Source: Draconibacterium orientale (GTDB lineage: Bacteria; Bacteroidota; Bacteroidia; Bacteroidales; JAADGE01). From it: DNA of 40,820 nucleotides. The stretch covers positions 1-40,820 of the forward strand of contig DZBS01000015.1 in assembly GCA_022729995.1 (NCBI GenBank), read 5' to 3'. A model generated the notes under the pieces. It saw nothing but the letters and a program-made list of their open reading frames with translations. It did no database searches and was not told the origin of the DNA. The translations under genes and the position numbers were made by a program. This document shows, one piece after another, positions 1 to 9,227 of the stretch; within the stretch, counting starts at the first letter, position 1, and each line of letters opens with the position of its first letter.

Positions 1-135
1 ACGACATTATGGTAGAAACGACAAATCAAATTAATTAAAAGTCTCGGAGAGACGATATTGTGGTAGAAACGACAAATTAAATTGTTGAAAGTCCCGGAAA
101 GACGACATTATGGTAGAAACGCAAATTAATTAGTA
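1..135. repeat. Three tandem copies of a ~51-bp hairpin repeat
   Basis: Copies start at 1, 52 and 102, so the period is 51 then 50 bp. Each begins with ACGAYATTRTGGTAGAAACG followed by an AT-rich stretch. The units are joined by a short palindrome: GTCTCGGAGAGAC at 41-53, and a decayed version, GTCCCGGAAAGAC, at 91-103. The third copy loses register after its first ~20 bases. The array may continue beyond the left edge. It lies upstream of the gene at 176 and has no coding potential. It looks like a dispersed intergenic repeat of a Bacteroidota genome; its function is unknown. Confidence 0.85.
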
Positions 136-175
136 GCTATGTTGCTATTTAAACATTAAAAAATAAAAATATAAT

Positions 176-2764
176 ATGAAAATCAATTCAATAAAAACTG
201 CCGAAAATAAGAAACTTGCCGTTCAAAGCATAATAGAAAAAGCTATTGAGCTTAAAGACCAAGAACTAAACAAATACTTATTATTGTTACAGAACGGTCA
301 AACTATATATTTACCGGCAAATTTTGATTTTGATTTCTTTACACAAAAACTAACAAATTATGTTGAAAGCAAACTTGAACTTTCTGTAGAAATTAAAAAA
401 GAAGAAAGCGGAATTGTTATAATTAAATATACAAAATCAAAAGGTTTGTTGAGCAAAATAAATTTAAACGATAATTTCTTTTTGATTTTGGGAAAATATG
501 AAGATTCTCTTTTAAGCTTGTTCTACAAGGAAGACCAACTTGCTGAAAATGAATTAAAACCACAAAAATTCAAATTGTCAAATCTTGTAAATAATCAATT
601 TCAACCCGAAATAACAAAATTTATTCAAGATTATATTTTGTCGGAAATATCCGGAAAAGAATATTTTAGAGAAATAATTAATGAAAATATTTTGAATCAA
701 GAAATTGATGAAAATTTTTTAATTTGGTTTTACACACAAAAAACCGAAGAAGAAATTCTATTGTCAAAATTAAATATCGACAGCATTGAAAAATATAATT
801 CCGAAAGCTTTGTAAACAAAGGCGTTAAAGCATATTTCATTCAAACAGAAATTGAAAACATAGTTGTTGCTTTTAATGAAAAAAACGAAATAATTTTGTT
901 TGAAAAAATTGCAGAAAAATTAAAAAGTTCTTCGGGATTATTAAAAAATACAATTACTTCAGAAAAAATAATTTTTACTACACAACGCACAAATAAAGCA
1001 CATTTTGGCTTTGCCGAAACAATTTCATTAACCGAAAAAACAGAAAAAATAAGGCTCACAGCAGTCTACAACAAACAAAACAAATCCGATATTGCTGCCG
1101 AAAAATTTGTAACATTTTTGATTATCAATTTTTTTGAAATTACAGATGAATTGGCACTTTTTTATTTGAAAATAATAAACAATTCTACAACAAAAAAAGA
1201 AGATATTTCGCAAGATTATAACATTATTGAAATTTCACAAAAACTTGTTTCGGATAAAGATTTTGCAAAAAAAATTGATTATTTTTTCGCAACATGGACT
1301 ATTCAAATAAATGAAAAATCGGCGTTTACCGACATATTTGCAAATTTAGCAACAACACAAGATCAGCGAAATATTGTTCTTCCGTTTTATGAAAAATTTG
1401 CAGAAGAATTTGTAAACTCAACCAAAAACGAAATAGACAAAACACTTTCGCAAATTAATCTTTGTAAATTTTTGATTCAATGTAACGAACTTTTAAAAGC
1501 AAAAACAATTCTTGAAAAACTGCTTTCAAAAATTCCGGACGAAACATTATCGGAACTAATTCCTGATGAAAACATTGATATTACCGGCGATAAAAGCGGA
1601 AAATTATTAAAAATTACAATTTACGATTTACTTGCACAAACAGTTGAAAAAAGCAAAAAAGAAGAATACATTTTAGAAGCAGCAAAACTTCAACCTTTAA
1701 ATATTGAACGACTAAGACTTTTAAAAGAATCCGAAAACAAAAATATTTCAGAGAAAGCAGAAAAATTAATTTCGATATTTGAAGAGCCTGAAATATTGAA
1801 AATACAAGAATCTGAATATCAAACTCCTTCTAAAATTCTTTCGGAAAAAACAATAAACGAAATTTTACAATATCAGGCAACACGTAAAAATGAAACATTT
1901 TACTCAATTCAAAAATGGCTGTCGAAAGTAAAACCTGTTGATTATAATTATGTTAAAGCTTATGCCGAAAAAATTACAGCTCAAAATAATAACGAATTAT
2001 ATGTAAATCTAACAGCAATTAAAAAAAGTTTGATTCAAGATAATATAGAATTTTACATATCAAAAGGCGATAAATCAATAGGAATAACAGGTTATGAAAG
2101 CAATCCGCCTTTTGTAATAATTGGACACGAACATTTGAATCCGGAATTAAAAAACTATTTCTCAAAAAAAATGTTATACTTTTTTGCAGCTTCTGAAATT
2201 GCTCACATTTATTTCAAACATTCGCGAATAACCTCGGCAGATGTTTGGAGAGGAGCCGCCGATAAAGGTTTTTTCATTATGGATTCGTTGCTTAGCATTG
2301 TTCCGGCAGCTTCGTTTATAGAAAAATCCTTAGAAAATATTAAAAAACTTAACGGACTTACAAAAATATTAGCTCAAACAAAAAAAATAAAATCGGGAAA
2401 AGAAATAATAGACCATGCAATAAAAATTTCAAAATTTTATACAAAAATTACAAATACAGATATAATTAACCCCGATAAACAAAAATTATTGGCAGTTTCT
2501 CGCATGATGCAATTCACTGCCGACAGAACCGGCATGATTTTTTCCGGAGATATAAAAGAATCTGTTAAAGCAATAATTTTATCGAATCAAAATAATACAT
2601 CTTTAATAGAAGAAATTAAAAAATACGGACTTAGAAAAACACTTTCGCAAACCGACCAAGAAAATAAATTTAAATATCAGCATATTGCGTTAAGAGTTTC
2701 AAATATTTTTTCATTCTATTTATCAAATGATTATAAAACTATAACAGAAGAATTAAAAAAGTAA
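176..2764 (+). CDS. Large protein with degenerate M48-like peptidase domain
   Basis: An 862-residue protein with no signal peptide or clear membrane segment. Residues 1-490 are not recognised. Around 400-560 there are helical, TPR-like stretches. The C-terminal third resembles an M48-type metallopeptidase fold: S673-E-I-A-H677 sits where HExxH is expected, followed by Y-F-K-H, and about 100 residues later there is F-T-A-D783-R-T-G, the place of the third-ligand (E)xxAD motif. The first zinc-binding His is Ser and the expected Glu is Thr (T781), so a catalytically dead or altered domain is likely. The start is the ATG after an AT-rich leader. A 112-bp gap with a promoter separates it from the signalling operon. 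The peptidase-like assignment is inference from motifs. Confidence 0.8.
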   Translation: MKINSIKTAENKKLAVQSIIEKAIELKDQELNKYLLLLQNGQTIYLPANFDFDFFTQKLTNYVESKLELSVEIKKEESGIVIIKYTKSKGLLSKINLNDNFFLILGKYEDSLLSLFYKEDQLAENELKPQKFKLSNLVNNQFQPEITKFIQDYILSEISGKEYFREIINENILNQEIDENFLIWFYTQKTEEEILLSKLNIDSIEKYNSESFVNKGVKAYFIQTEIENIVVAFNEKNEIILFEKIAEKLKSSSGLLKNTITSEKIIFTTQRTNKAHFGFAETISLTEKTEKIRLTAVYNKQNKSDIAAEKFVTFLIINFFEITDELALFYLKIINNSTTKKEDISQDYNIIEISQKLVSDKDFAKKIDYFFATWTIQINEKSAFTDIFANLATTQDQRNIVLPFYEKFAEEFVNSTKNEIDKTLSQINLCKFLIQCNELLKAKTILEKLLSKIPDETLSELIPDENIDITGDKSGKLLKITIYDLLAQTVEKSKKEEYILEAAKLQPLNIERLRLLKESENKNISEKAEKLISIFEEPEILKIQESEYQTPSKILSEKTINEILQYQATRKNETFYSIQKWLSKVKPVDYNYVKAYAEKITAQNNNELYVNLTAIKKSLIQDNIEFYISKGDKSIGITGYESNPPFVIIGHEHLNPELKNYFSKKMLYFFAASEIAHIYFKHSRITSADVWRGAADKGFFIMDSLLSIVPAASFIEKSLENIKKLNGLTKILAQTKKIKSGKEIIDHAIKISKFYTKITNTDIINPDKQKLLAVSRMMQFTADRTGMIFSGDIKESVKAIILSNQNNTSLIEEIKKYGLRKTLSQTDQENKFKYQHIALRVSNIFSFYLSNDYKTITEELKK

Positions 2765-2826
2765 ACATTACAAACAAAAATTACACAAAACGTTACATTT
2801 AATATAAAAAAATTAAAAAATATTAT

Positions 2827-2834
2827 TACTTTTG
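2827..2834 (+). promoter_or_regulatory. Bacteroidota-type -7 element (TACTTTTG)
   Basis: TACTTTTG matches the Bacteroidota sigma-ABfr -7 consensus TAnnTTTG, about 40 bp before the start codon at 2877. The upstream -33 TTTG is poorly matched in the A/T-rich sequence near 2800. A small palindrome, AAGCC-CAC-GGCTT, lies in the leader. It would drive the signalling operon from 2877 onward. Confidence 0.5.
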
Positions 2835-2876
2835 AAAATTAATAAGAAGCCCACGGCTTAAAATACACTTTACAAA

Positions 2877-5531
2877 ATGGTTTTGAAAAAAATGTCGATG
2901 ATTTTCAAAATTAGCTTATTGCTGTCAGCACTTGCAGCAATGAGCATTGTAGGCTATTACCTAATTTCAAGCAAATTCTATAAAATAAAACAATCGGAAA
3001 ACATTATAGAAATAATTCAAAAAAACGATAAAAATTTAATGCTCATTTTATTAAATTCCGAAAGAGCAAAAATTGACAATAAAATTGCAAAATCACAATT
3101 ATCGGAACTTATTTCGTCTTACGACTATTATTTGCCGATTCTTAAAAAAGGCGGAATTGCTCAAACAGAGACAGAACAAATTACAATTAAAGCCCTCGAC
3201 GAAGAAATTTTCATAAACTTTACCGAAATTGAAAAAGAATGGAACATTTGTAAATTAAAAATTGAAACAATAATTAACGAGCCTTCATATAACTACATAA
3301 AATCTATTAACGACTCAACAAATTGGAATAACGGCTCAGAAAATATAAAGACCGAAAAAGTTCAAAATCAAAGAATTTTATCTGCCGATGAATATATTGT
3401 TAAAAATTTTGAAAAACTTTTTAACAAGCAAAACGAAATAATTCAATACTATAAACAAAAAATATCCGAAACAAAAACTTCGATATTTATAATTCTGATT
3501 ATTTTATCTTTATTATTCATTGCAACAGGCGTTTACTTAGTAATGTTGATTTCCGAAAATCTTGTTAAACCGATAGTAAAACTTAGCAACTCGGTAAAAA
3601 AAGTTTCGCAAGGAAAAACTATCGAAATAAAAACAAGGGGTGAAAATTCCGAATTTTTTGAAATAATTGATGCACTTAATAAAATTGCAGGTCAAACACA
3701 AGAAACAGCCGAATTTATTAACTATTTAAAAGAAGACAAACTTAATTTTGAAATAAAAAACTATAAAAAAGAAAATATACTTCAAAACAGTTTACTTCAA
3801 CTTAGAGATAAACTAATTGAAAAAGAACAAATTGAAGAACGAAGAAAAATTGAAGAAAAACATAACCAATGGTCGGTTGACGGACAAGCAAAATTCAATG
3901 AAATTCTTAGAACTTCGGCATCAAATATGTATGAACTTTCCGACAATATTATAAAAAACATAGTTAAATTCCTAAATGCCGCACAAGGCGGATTATTTAT
4001 CGTAAACAACAGAGATAAACAAAATGTTTTTTTGGAATTGATATCGGCTTTCGCCTACGACAGAAAAAAATATTTAACAAGACAAATACCTGTTGGTGAA
4101 GGACTTTTGGGAATGTGCGCATTAGAAAAAAACACAGTTTGGCTCGATAAAATTCCAAACGATTATATCGAAATCGAATCCGGACTTGGCGAATCAAACC
4201 CGTCAAGTTTATTGATGATTCCGCTAAAAACCGATACCGAATTACTTGGAGTTATAGAAATAGCATCATTCAATAAATTTACAATAACAGAAGTAAAATT
4301 CGTAGAAAACATTGCACGAAGTATTGCATCAACAATTGCAACAACAAAAATTACCGAAATTACTGCAGTACTTTTAAAAGAATCGCAAAAAAAATCTGAA
4401 GAACTTGCATCTCGCGACAACGAAATGACTCTTAAAATTGAAGAATTAAGAAATGCACAAGAAGACGCAAAAAGAAATCAGGCAGAAATGTTAAGTTTAA
4501 TTTCGGCAGTTGACAGAACCCTTCTAAAAGCGGAACTTTCAATGAGAGGTAAAATAATGTCGTTCAATAAACAATTTATAAATAAAACAAATTATCATTC
4601 AGAAGAAGTAAAAAACAGAGGATTTGTAGAACTTTTATCAGAAGCATCATCGGATAATTTCGACGAAATATCCAAAAAAGTTAAAAACGGCGAAACTGTT
4701 CAAATAACACAAGAATTTTATACAAAACAACGAAACAAATTTTGGGTAATTTCACAATACACACCAATTAGAGACGAAAAAGACGAAATAAACAGAATAT
4801 TGTTTTTGGGAAACGATATTTCTCACGAAAAAGTAATTGAAGATAAAAATAAAATTCTTCTTGAAGAAACAATACTAAAAGCAAACGAACTTTCGGAAAA
4901 AGAAAAATTGATGGCAGAAAGTTACAGTCAGTTATCAGCTGCAAAAGAACAAACCGAACAAAAAGAATTTGAACTTAGAGCTTTAATTACCGCAATAGAT
5001 TACAATCTTATAAAACTTGAATTTAACACAGAAGGCAAAGTTTTGTCGTTTAATTATAGATTTGCATCAACTTTTAATTTAACCGATGAAGAAATATATA
5101 ATACAAACATTTCAGAATTTCTTCCCGAAGAAATAACTGCTAATTACGAACAAATTATAAAAAACTTGCTAAACGGTGAAACATTTTCGGGTATATTTTC
5201 GCTAAAAAACAAACAAAACTATAATTTTTGGTGGATAGTATCTCTAACTCCGGTAAAAGACATATCTAAAAAAATCATTAAAATTTTACTTCTTGCAAAC
5301 GACATAACACCATTAAAAAAAGCTGAGGAAAAAATAAAAACCCAAGCTGAAAACCTTGAAGAACAAGAGAAAATAATGATTCAAAACATGGAAGAAATGA
5401 TGGAAAAAGATGAAATACTTCAAAACGAATTTGAAAAAATTTCGCAAAAAGAACAAGAAATTCTTAACGAATTTGAATCGGAAGAAGAGAAAAAATATTA
5501 CAAATGGTTAAAAGAAATTACAAAAAAATAA
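2877..5531 (+). CDS. Membrane sensor: HAMP-GAF-PAS-PAS, no output domain
   Basis: An 884-residue inner-membrane sensor. TM1 (~9-30) is followed by a ~170-residue, mostly helical external domain, TM2 (~201-223), a HAMP region (~224-275), a GAF domain (~338-490), a coiled-coil linker, two PAS domains (~542-650 and ~702-812) and a highly charged coiled-coil tail. The GAF contains A-A-Q-G-G-L-F-I, shared nearly verbatim with the proteins at 5572 and 29237. No histidine kinase, GGDEF, SpoIIE or receiver domain follows, so the signal must pass through partner proteins, plausibly the SpoIIE phosphatase encoded 40 bp downstream. First gene of the probable operon 2877-12509. The ATG at 2877 was chosen; M6 is an alternative. 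Confidence 0.9.
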   Translation: MVLKKMSMIFKISLLLSALAAMSIVGYYLISSKFYKIKQSENIIEIIQKNDKNLMLILLNSERAKIDNKIAKSQLSELISSYDYYLPILKKGGIAQTETEQITIKALDEEIFINFTEIEKEWNICKLKIETIINEPSYNYIKSINDSTNWNNGSENIKTEKVQNQRILSADEYIVKNFEKLFNKQNEIIQYYKQKISETKTSIFIILIILSLLFIATGVYLVMLISENLVKPIVKLSNSVKKVSQGKTIEIKTRGENSEFFEIIDALNKIAGQTQETAEFINYLKEDKLNFEIKNYKKENILQNSLLQLRDKLIEKEQIEERRKIEEKHNQWSVDGQAKFNEILRTSASNMYELSDNIIKNIVKFLNAAQGGLFIVNNRDKQNVFLELISAFAYDRKKYLTRQIPVGEGLLGMCALEKNTVWLDKIPNDYIEIESGLGESNPSSLLMIPLKTDTELLGVIEIASFNKFTITEVKFVENIARSIASTIATTKITEITAVLLKESQKKSEELASRDNEMTLKIEELRNAQEDAKRNQAEMLSLISAVDRTLLKAELSMRGKIMSFNKQFINKTNYHSEEVKNRGFVELLSEASSDNFDEISKKVKNGETVQITQEFYTKQRNKFWVISQYTPIRDEKDEINRILFLGNDISHEKVIEDKNKILLEETILKANELSEKEKLMAESYSQLSAAKEQTEQKEFELRALITAIDYNLIKLEFNTEGKVLSFNYRFASTFNLTDEEIYNTNISEFLPEEITANYEQIIKNLLNGETFSGIFSLKNKQNYNFWWIVSLTPVKDISKKIIKILLLANDITPLKKAEEKIKTQAENLEEQEKIMIQNMEEMMEKDEILQNEFEKISQKEQEILNEFESEEEKKYYKWLKEITKK

Positions 5532-5571
5532 CACAACATTATAAAAAAAATTATAAATTTCCGTATTTAAA

Positions 5572-8181
5572 ATGAGCCGAGAAAAACAAAAATATAATAA
5601 AAAATCTTTCAATCTGTATTCAAACTACAAGAATACTGTTGACGGCTTTATTATTGGATTGTTTATCCCGCTTTTTGCTTGGTTGGTGCTAATAATAGAT
5701 AAATCATATCCTATCTCTGTTGAAGGAATTTTAAAAATGCACGCCGAAAACATTTTGCTTTATCTAACAGAAACATCTCCGATTGTTCTTGCCTTAATTT
5801 CAAATTTTATATCAAAAAGAATAGGAGAAAAAAGAAAAGAACTGCAAGATACAATTTCTCAAAAAGATGAAATTATTAATAAAAATGCAGAATTTGCAAA
5901 AAAAATAGGAGAAGGAGATTTTGCAATTAAAATAGATAACATTTCAAAAGACGATAAACTCGGTAATTCGCTTATGTTGATGCGTAATAACCTTGTTAAC
6001 ACATACAAAAAAGAAAATGAATTAAACTGGATTGCCAAAGGAAGAGAAATTATTGCCGACATTCTTCGAAGAAACAACAACATTGAAATTCTTGCTTACG
6101 AAACCGTTGTAAGTCTTATAACATACACAGATTCAATACAAGGAGCATTTTATATTTTTGACGAAGACACAAAAAAAATTATAAACATTGCAACTTACGC
6201 ATATAACCGAAAAAAATTCTTGTCAAAGCAATTTGATATAGGACAAGGACTTATTGGACAAGCAGCATACGAAAAAGAATACATCTACAGAAAAGAAATT
6301 CCAAACGATTATATTACAATTTCATCAGGAATATTAGGAGATAAAAAACCAAAATCAATATTAATAACACCGCTTATAGGAGACGAAAAACTACAAGGTA
6401 TTATAGAAGTAGCTTCGTTAAAAGATGAAATGCCCGACCAAATGATTACGCTTTTTAAAGAACTTAGCGAAATTATCGGACAAACATTATTTAACCTTAA
6501 AGTTAACGTAAAAACGGAAACTCTTCTTATCGAATCACAAAATCTAACAACAAAACTCCGAAAAAACGAAGACGAACTTCACAAAAACGCACAACAAATG
6601 CAGCTCACACAAATTGAGCTTGAAAAATCCAATAAAGATTTGGCTACAAAAATTGATGAAGTAGAAAGAGGACAAAACCGATTACACAACCTTTTGGAAA
6701 ACGCATCGGAAGTAATTACAATTTACGACCAAAGCGGTATTGTTCAATATGTTAGTCCTTCGGTAAAAACAATTCTTGGTTTTGAACCCGACGAAATGGT
6801 TGGTAAAAACAGATTCAACAGAGGAGAATCAATTCTTCAAGACGCTTTTAACGAACTAATAAAAAATCCAAAATCCAAAAAAAGATTTGAATACAGATAC
6901 GAAAATAAAAACAAAGAAATTCTTTGGCTCGAAACAACCGGACAAAACCTAATAGACAACTCGGCAATTGGCGGTGTAATTTTTAATACCCGAGATATTA
7001 CCGTTAGAAAAGTTGCCGAAAAAGCACAACGTCTTAGCGGAGAAATGCAAGCCCTTTCAGAAAATTCTCCCGATATGATTATCAGAATCAGTCCGGAAGG
7101 AAAATTCTATTATGCAAACCCAATGGTAAAAAACTTTTTGGGAGTTAGCGCAAATCAAGTAAAAAATAATAATATCAACACAATAGATATAAATAAAACA
7201 ATATCAACATTTTTTAAAGACACACTCAATCAAGTAATAAAAACCGGGAAAAAAATAAATTCCGAAACAATTTTCCCGACAAACAAAGAAAAAAGAATAG
7301 TTCAATTTAATGCAATTCCCGAATTTAATAAAGAAGGCGAACTGGAAACAATTCTGTTTGTGGCACACGATGTTACAGAAAGGAAAAAGATTGAAATTGA
7401 AATTGAAAAGAAAAACAAAAGCATAACGGAAAGTATAAACTACGCACAAAGAATACAAACAGCAATTATTCCCGATAACGATTTAATAAAAAGATTTCTT
7501 CCAAAATCATTCATCTTTTATGAACCCAGAGATGTAGTCAGCGGAGATTTCCCTTGGTTTTTTGTTAACGGCGACAATATTTACATTGCAGCTGTAGATT
7601 GCACCGGACACGGAGTTCCGGGAGCATTACTTTCATTTATCGGATATTTTATATTAAACAATATAGTAGACCACGATAAAGACTATAAAGCAGGCGAAAT
7701 ACTGGACTTGTTGCACGAACAAGTTCGAAAAACTCTGAAACAAGATTCTCCGGATGCAAATGCAAGAGATGGCATGGATATTGCCCTATGTAAAATAAAT
7801 CCAAAAAAAAGGGAATTAGAATATTCAGGTGCTCACAGACCTATGTTCTATGTTAAAAACAATGAATTTCAACAATTTAAAGGAAATCCAAAAGCAGTTG
7901 GAGGAATTCCTTTGAAGAAAGCTACAGAAGATAATTTTGTAACTCACACAATAAAAATTGAAAATTCAGATAAAATATTTATCTTTTCCGACGGATTACC
8001 GGACCAAATTGGAGGTGAAACAGGACGAAAATATCAAGCAAAAAAAATAATGGAAAACATAATGGAAAACAATAATTTCACAATGGATCAATATTATACA
8101 CTTTTCACACAAGATTATCTTGAATGGAGAGGAAACTTTAAACAAATAGATGACATTTTATTAATTGGTATAGAATTTTAA
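5572..8181 (+). CDS. Membrane SpoIIE-type phosphatase with GAF and PAS domains (SiaA-like)
   Basis: 869 residues. Two N-terminal membrane helices (~20-45 and ~60-80) have almost no external loop; a HAMP-like linker, a GAF domain (~150-315), two PAS domains (~375-480 and ~488-600) and a C-terminal SpoIIE/PPM serine/threonine phosphatase (~620-869) follow. The metal-site residues are all visible: V-S-G-D659-F, D-C-T-G-H-G-V-P-G-A, D733-G-M-D736, F-S-D807-G, and the terminal Q-I-D-D861. It should therefore be active. By analogy with Pseudomonas SiaA, the substrate would be the phosphorylated SiaC-like protein encoded at 8790. Its GAF is paralogous to that of the upstream sensor, which may heterodimerise with it (inference). 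Confidence 0.93.
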   Translation: MSREKQKYNKKSFNLYSNYKNTVDGFIIGLFIPLFAWLVLIIDKSYPISVEGILKMHAENILLYLTETSPIVLALISNFISKRIGEKRKELQDTISQKDEIINKNAEFAKKIGEGDFAIKIDNISKDDKLGNSLMLMRNNLVNTYKKENELNWIAKGREIIADILRRNNNIEILAYETVVSLITYTDSIQGAFYIFDEDTKKIINIATYAYNRKKFLSKQFDIGQGLIGQAAYEKEYIYRKEIPNDYITISSGILGDKKPKSILITPLIGDEKLQGIIEVASLKDEMPDQMITLFKELSEIIGQTLFNLKVNVKTETLLIESQNLTTKLRKNEDELHKNAQQMQLTQIELEKSNKDLATKIDEVERGQNRLHNLLENASEVITIYDQSGIVQYVSPSVKTILGFEPDEMVGKNRFNRGESILQDAFNELIKNPKSKKRFEYRYENKNKEILWLETTGQNLIDNSAIGGVIFNTRDITVRKVAEKAQRLSGEMQALSENSPDMIIRISPEGKFYYANPMVKNFLGVSANQVKNNNINTIDINKTISTFFKDTLNQVIKTGKKINSETIFPTNKEKRIVQFNAIPEFNKEGELETILFVAHDVTERKKIEIEIEKKNKSITESINYAQRIQTAIIPDNDLIKRFLPKSFIFYEPRDVVSGDFPWFFVNGDNIYIAAVDCTGHGVPGALLSFIGYFILNNIVDHDKDYKAGEILDLLHEQVRKTLKQDSPDANARDGMDIALCKINPKKRELEYSGAHRPMFYVKNNEFQQFKGNPKAVGGIPLKKATEDNFVTHTIKIENSDKIFIFSDGLPDQIGGETGRKYQAKKIMENIMENNNFTMDQYYTLFTQDYLEWRGNFKQIDDILLIGIEF

Positions 8182-8199
8182 TAATTCAATTTGATAGAT

Positions 8200-8778
8200 A
8201 TGAATGACAGTTTACATCCGAAAGAATCGTTAGATTTTGTGTACGATTTTTATGTCAAGATGAAGAAGAATAAAATAAACCTTGCTTATGAAGGAGAAAT
8301 TACTCATCAAATAACCAAGGCATTTACTTCACTGACAGAAAACAACATGAACATCGATAACGACCCGAATTCTGTTCAGAAGAAGGTTTTTCATGTCATG
8401 GTTGAGTGCTTACAAAACATCAGCAAACATGCCGAAAACAGGCATGATATTATTTCATCAAAAGACGGAAGAGGAATCTTCCTTGTAAGCAAAGATGAAG
8501 ATGAATACAACATTACAACCGGAAACGTTGTGAAAACGAAAAGCGTTCCCGATTTGAAAAAAATGTTGGAAAACATCAACAACCTTGACAAAGAAGGGCT
8601 TAAAAATCTTTACAAACAACAAATGAGAGAAGGAAGACTATCTCCAAAAGGAGGAGCAGGTCTCGGCTTTATTGATATTGCCCGTAAAACAGGTGAAAAA
8701 TTAATATATTCATTCCTCGAAATAGACGAAAGCAATGCTTTTTTTGTATTAACATCAACAATCTCAAGAGAAAAATAA
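8200..8778 (+). CDS. SiaB-family GHKL-type protein kinase
   Basis: 192 residues from the ATG at 8200; a TTG three codons upstream is possible but unneeded. It is a SiaB-family kinase (formerly DUF6272), which in Pseudomonas phosphorylates SiaC and opposes the SiaA phosphatase. The ATP-binding N-box appears as V-E-C-L-Q-N-I-S-K-H-A and the glycine-rich lid as G-G-A-G-L-G-F-I-D-I-A. It starts 18 nt after the SpoIIE phosphatase gene and ends 11 nt before the siaC-like gene, so the kinase, phosphatase and substrate are encoded together. The protein is soluble, with no membrane segment. Family membership is well supported by motifs and context; the exact phosphorylation target here is inferred. 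Confidence 0.88.
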   Translation: MNDSLHPKESLDFVYDFYVKMKKNKINLAYEGEITHQITKAFTSLTENNMNIDNDPNSVQKKVFHVMVECLQNISKHAENRHDIISSKDGRGIFLVSKDEDEYNITTGNVVKTKSVPDLKKMLENINNLDKEGLKNLYKQQMREGRLSPKGGAGLGFIDIARKTGEKLIYSFLEIDESNAFFVLTSTISREK

Positions 8779-8789
8779 AAATTTAGAAT

Positions 8790-9179
8790 ATGAAAGTAAT
8801 AAAAATACACGGAACAGACGATACTCCTCAAGTTATATTAGACGCAACACCTGAAACACCTCATTTGGAAATTTCAGGAAGATCGTTGCCCGAAGACGTA
8901 GTTACATTCTATGCTCCTATCATTGAATGGTTGGAAGAATATGCAGGAGCTCCTTTGGGAAAAACAGTTTTCAACTTCAAACTGGAATATTTTAACACTG
9001 CTTCGTCTAAACTTCTTTTAGATATTCTTCTTAAACTTGAAGATATTCACGAAGACGGACACGAAGTGCTTGTTAAATGGCATTATCCGGATGATGACGA
9101 AGATATGGAAGAAGCCGGACAAGAATATGCTGACATAGTTGAAGTGCCGTTTGAACAAGTTAGTTATTCAATTGATTAA
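8790..9179 (+). CDS. SiaC-like switch protein (DUF1987)
   Basis: 129 residues, acidic and soluble. It matches the DUF1987/SiaC family: an N-terminal T-P-Q-V-I-L-D strand, a central Y-A-P-I-I-E-W-L-E-E helix, and the conserved Y-F-N-T70-A-S-S-K-L-L-L-D segment. In Pseudomonas SiaC is phosphorylated on a Thr in the equivalent stretch by SiaB and dephosphorylated by SiaA; T70 is the likely counterpart here. Unphosphorylated SiaC activates the diguanylate cyclase SiaD in that system. No GGDEF gene is found nearby; the next gene, 48 nt on, encodes an ABC transporter. The target of the switch is therefore open. Confidence 0.93.
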   Translation: MKVIKIHGTDDTPQVILDATPETPHLEISGRSLPEDVVTFYAPIIEWLEEYAGAPLGKTVFNFKLEYFNTASSKLLLDILLKLEDIHEDGHEVLVKWHYPDDDEDMEEAGQEYADIVEVPFEQVSYSID

Positions 9180-9227
9180 TTTTCTTTATCAATTTAAAAC
9201 CCCAAAAAGTTCAAAAAACATTAAAAA

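Noticed and set aside
1-135. CRISPR array
   Set aside because: Only three imperfect units of ~51 bp lie end to end, and the segments between conserved parts are similar to each other, so there are no spacers. No cas genes are nearby.
841-1213. Minus-strand coding frames within the gene at 176
   Set aside because: They are opposite a long, well-coded gene and show the Phe/Lys-rich composition expected of antisense frames.
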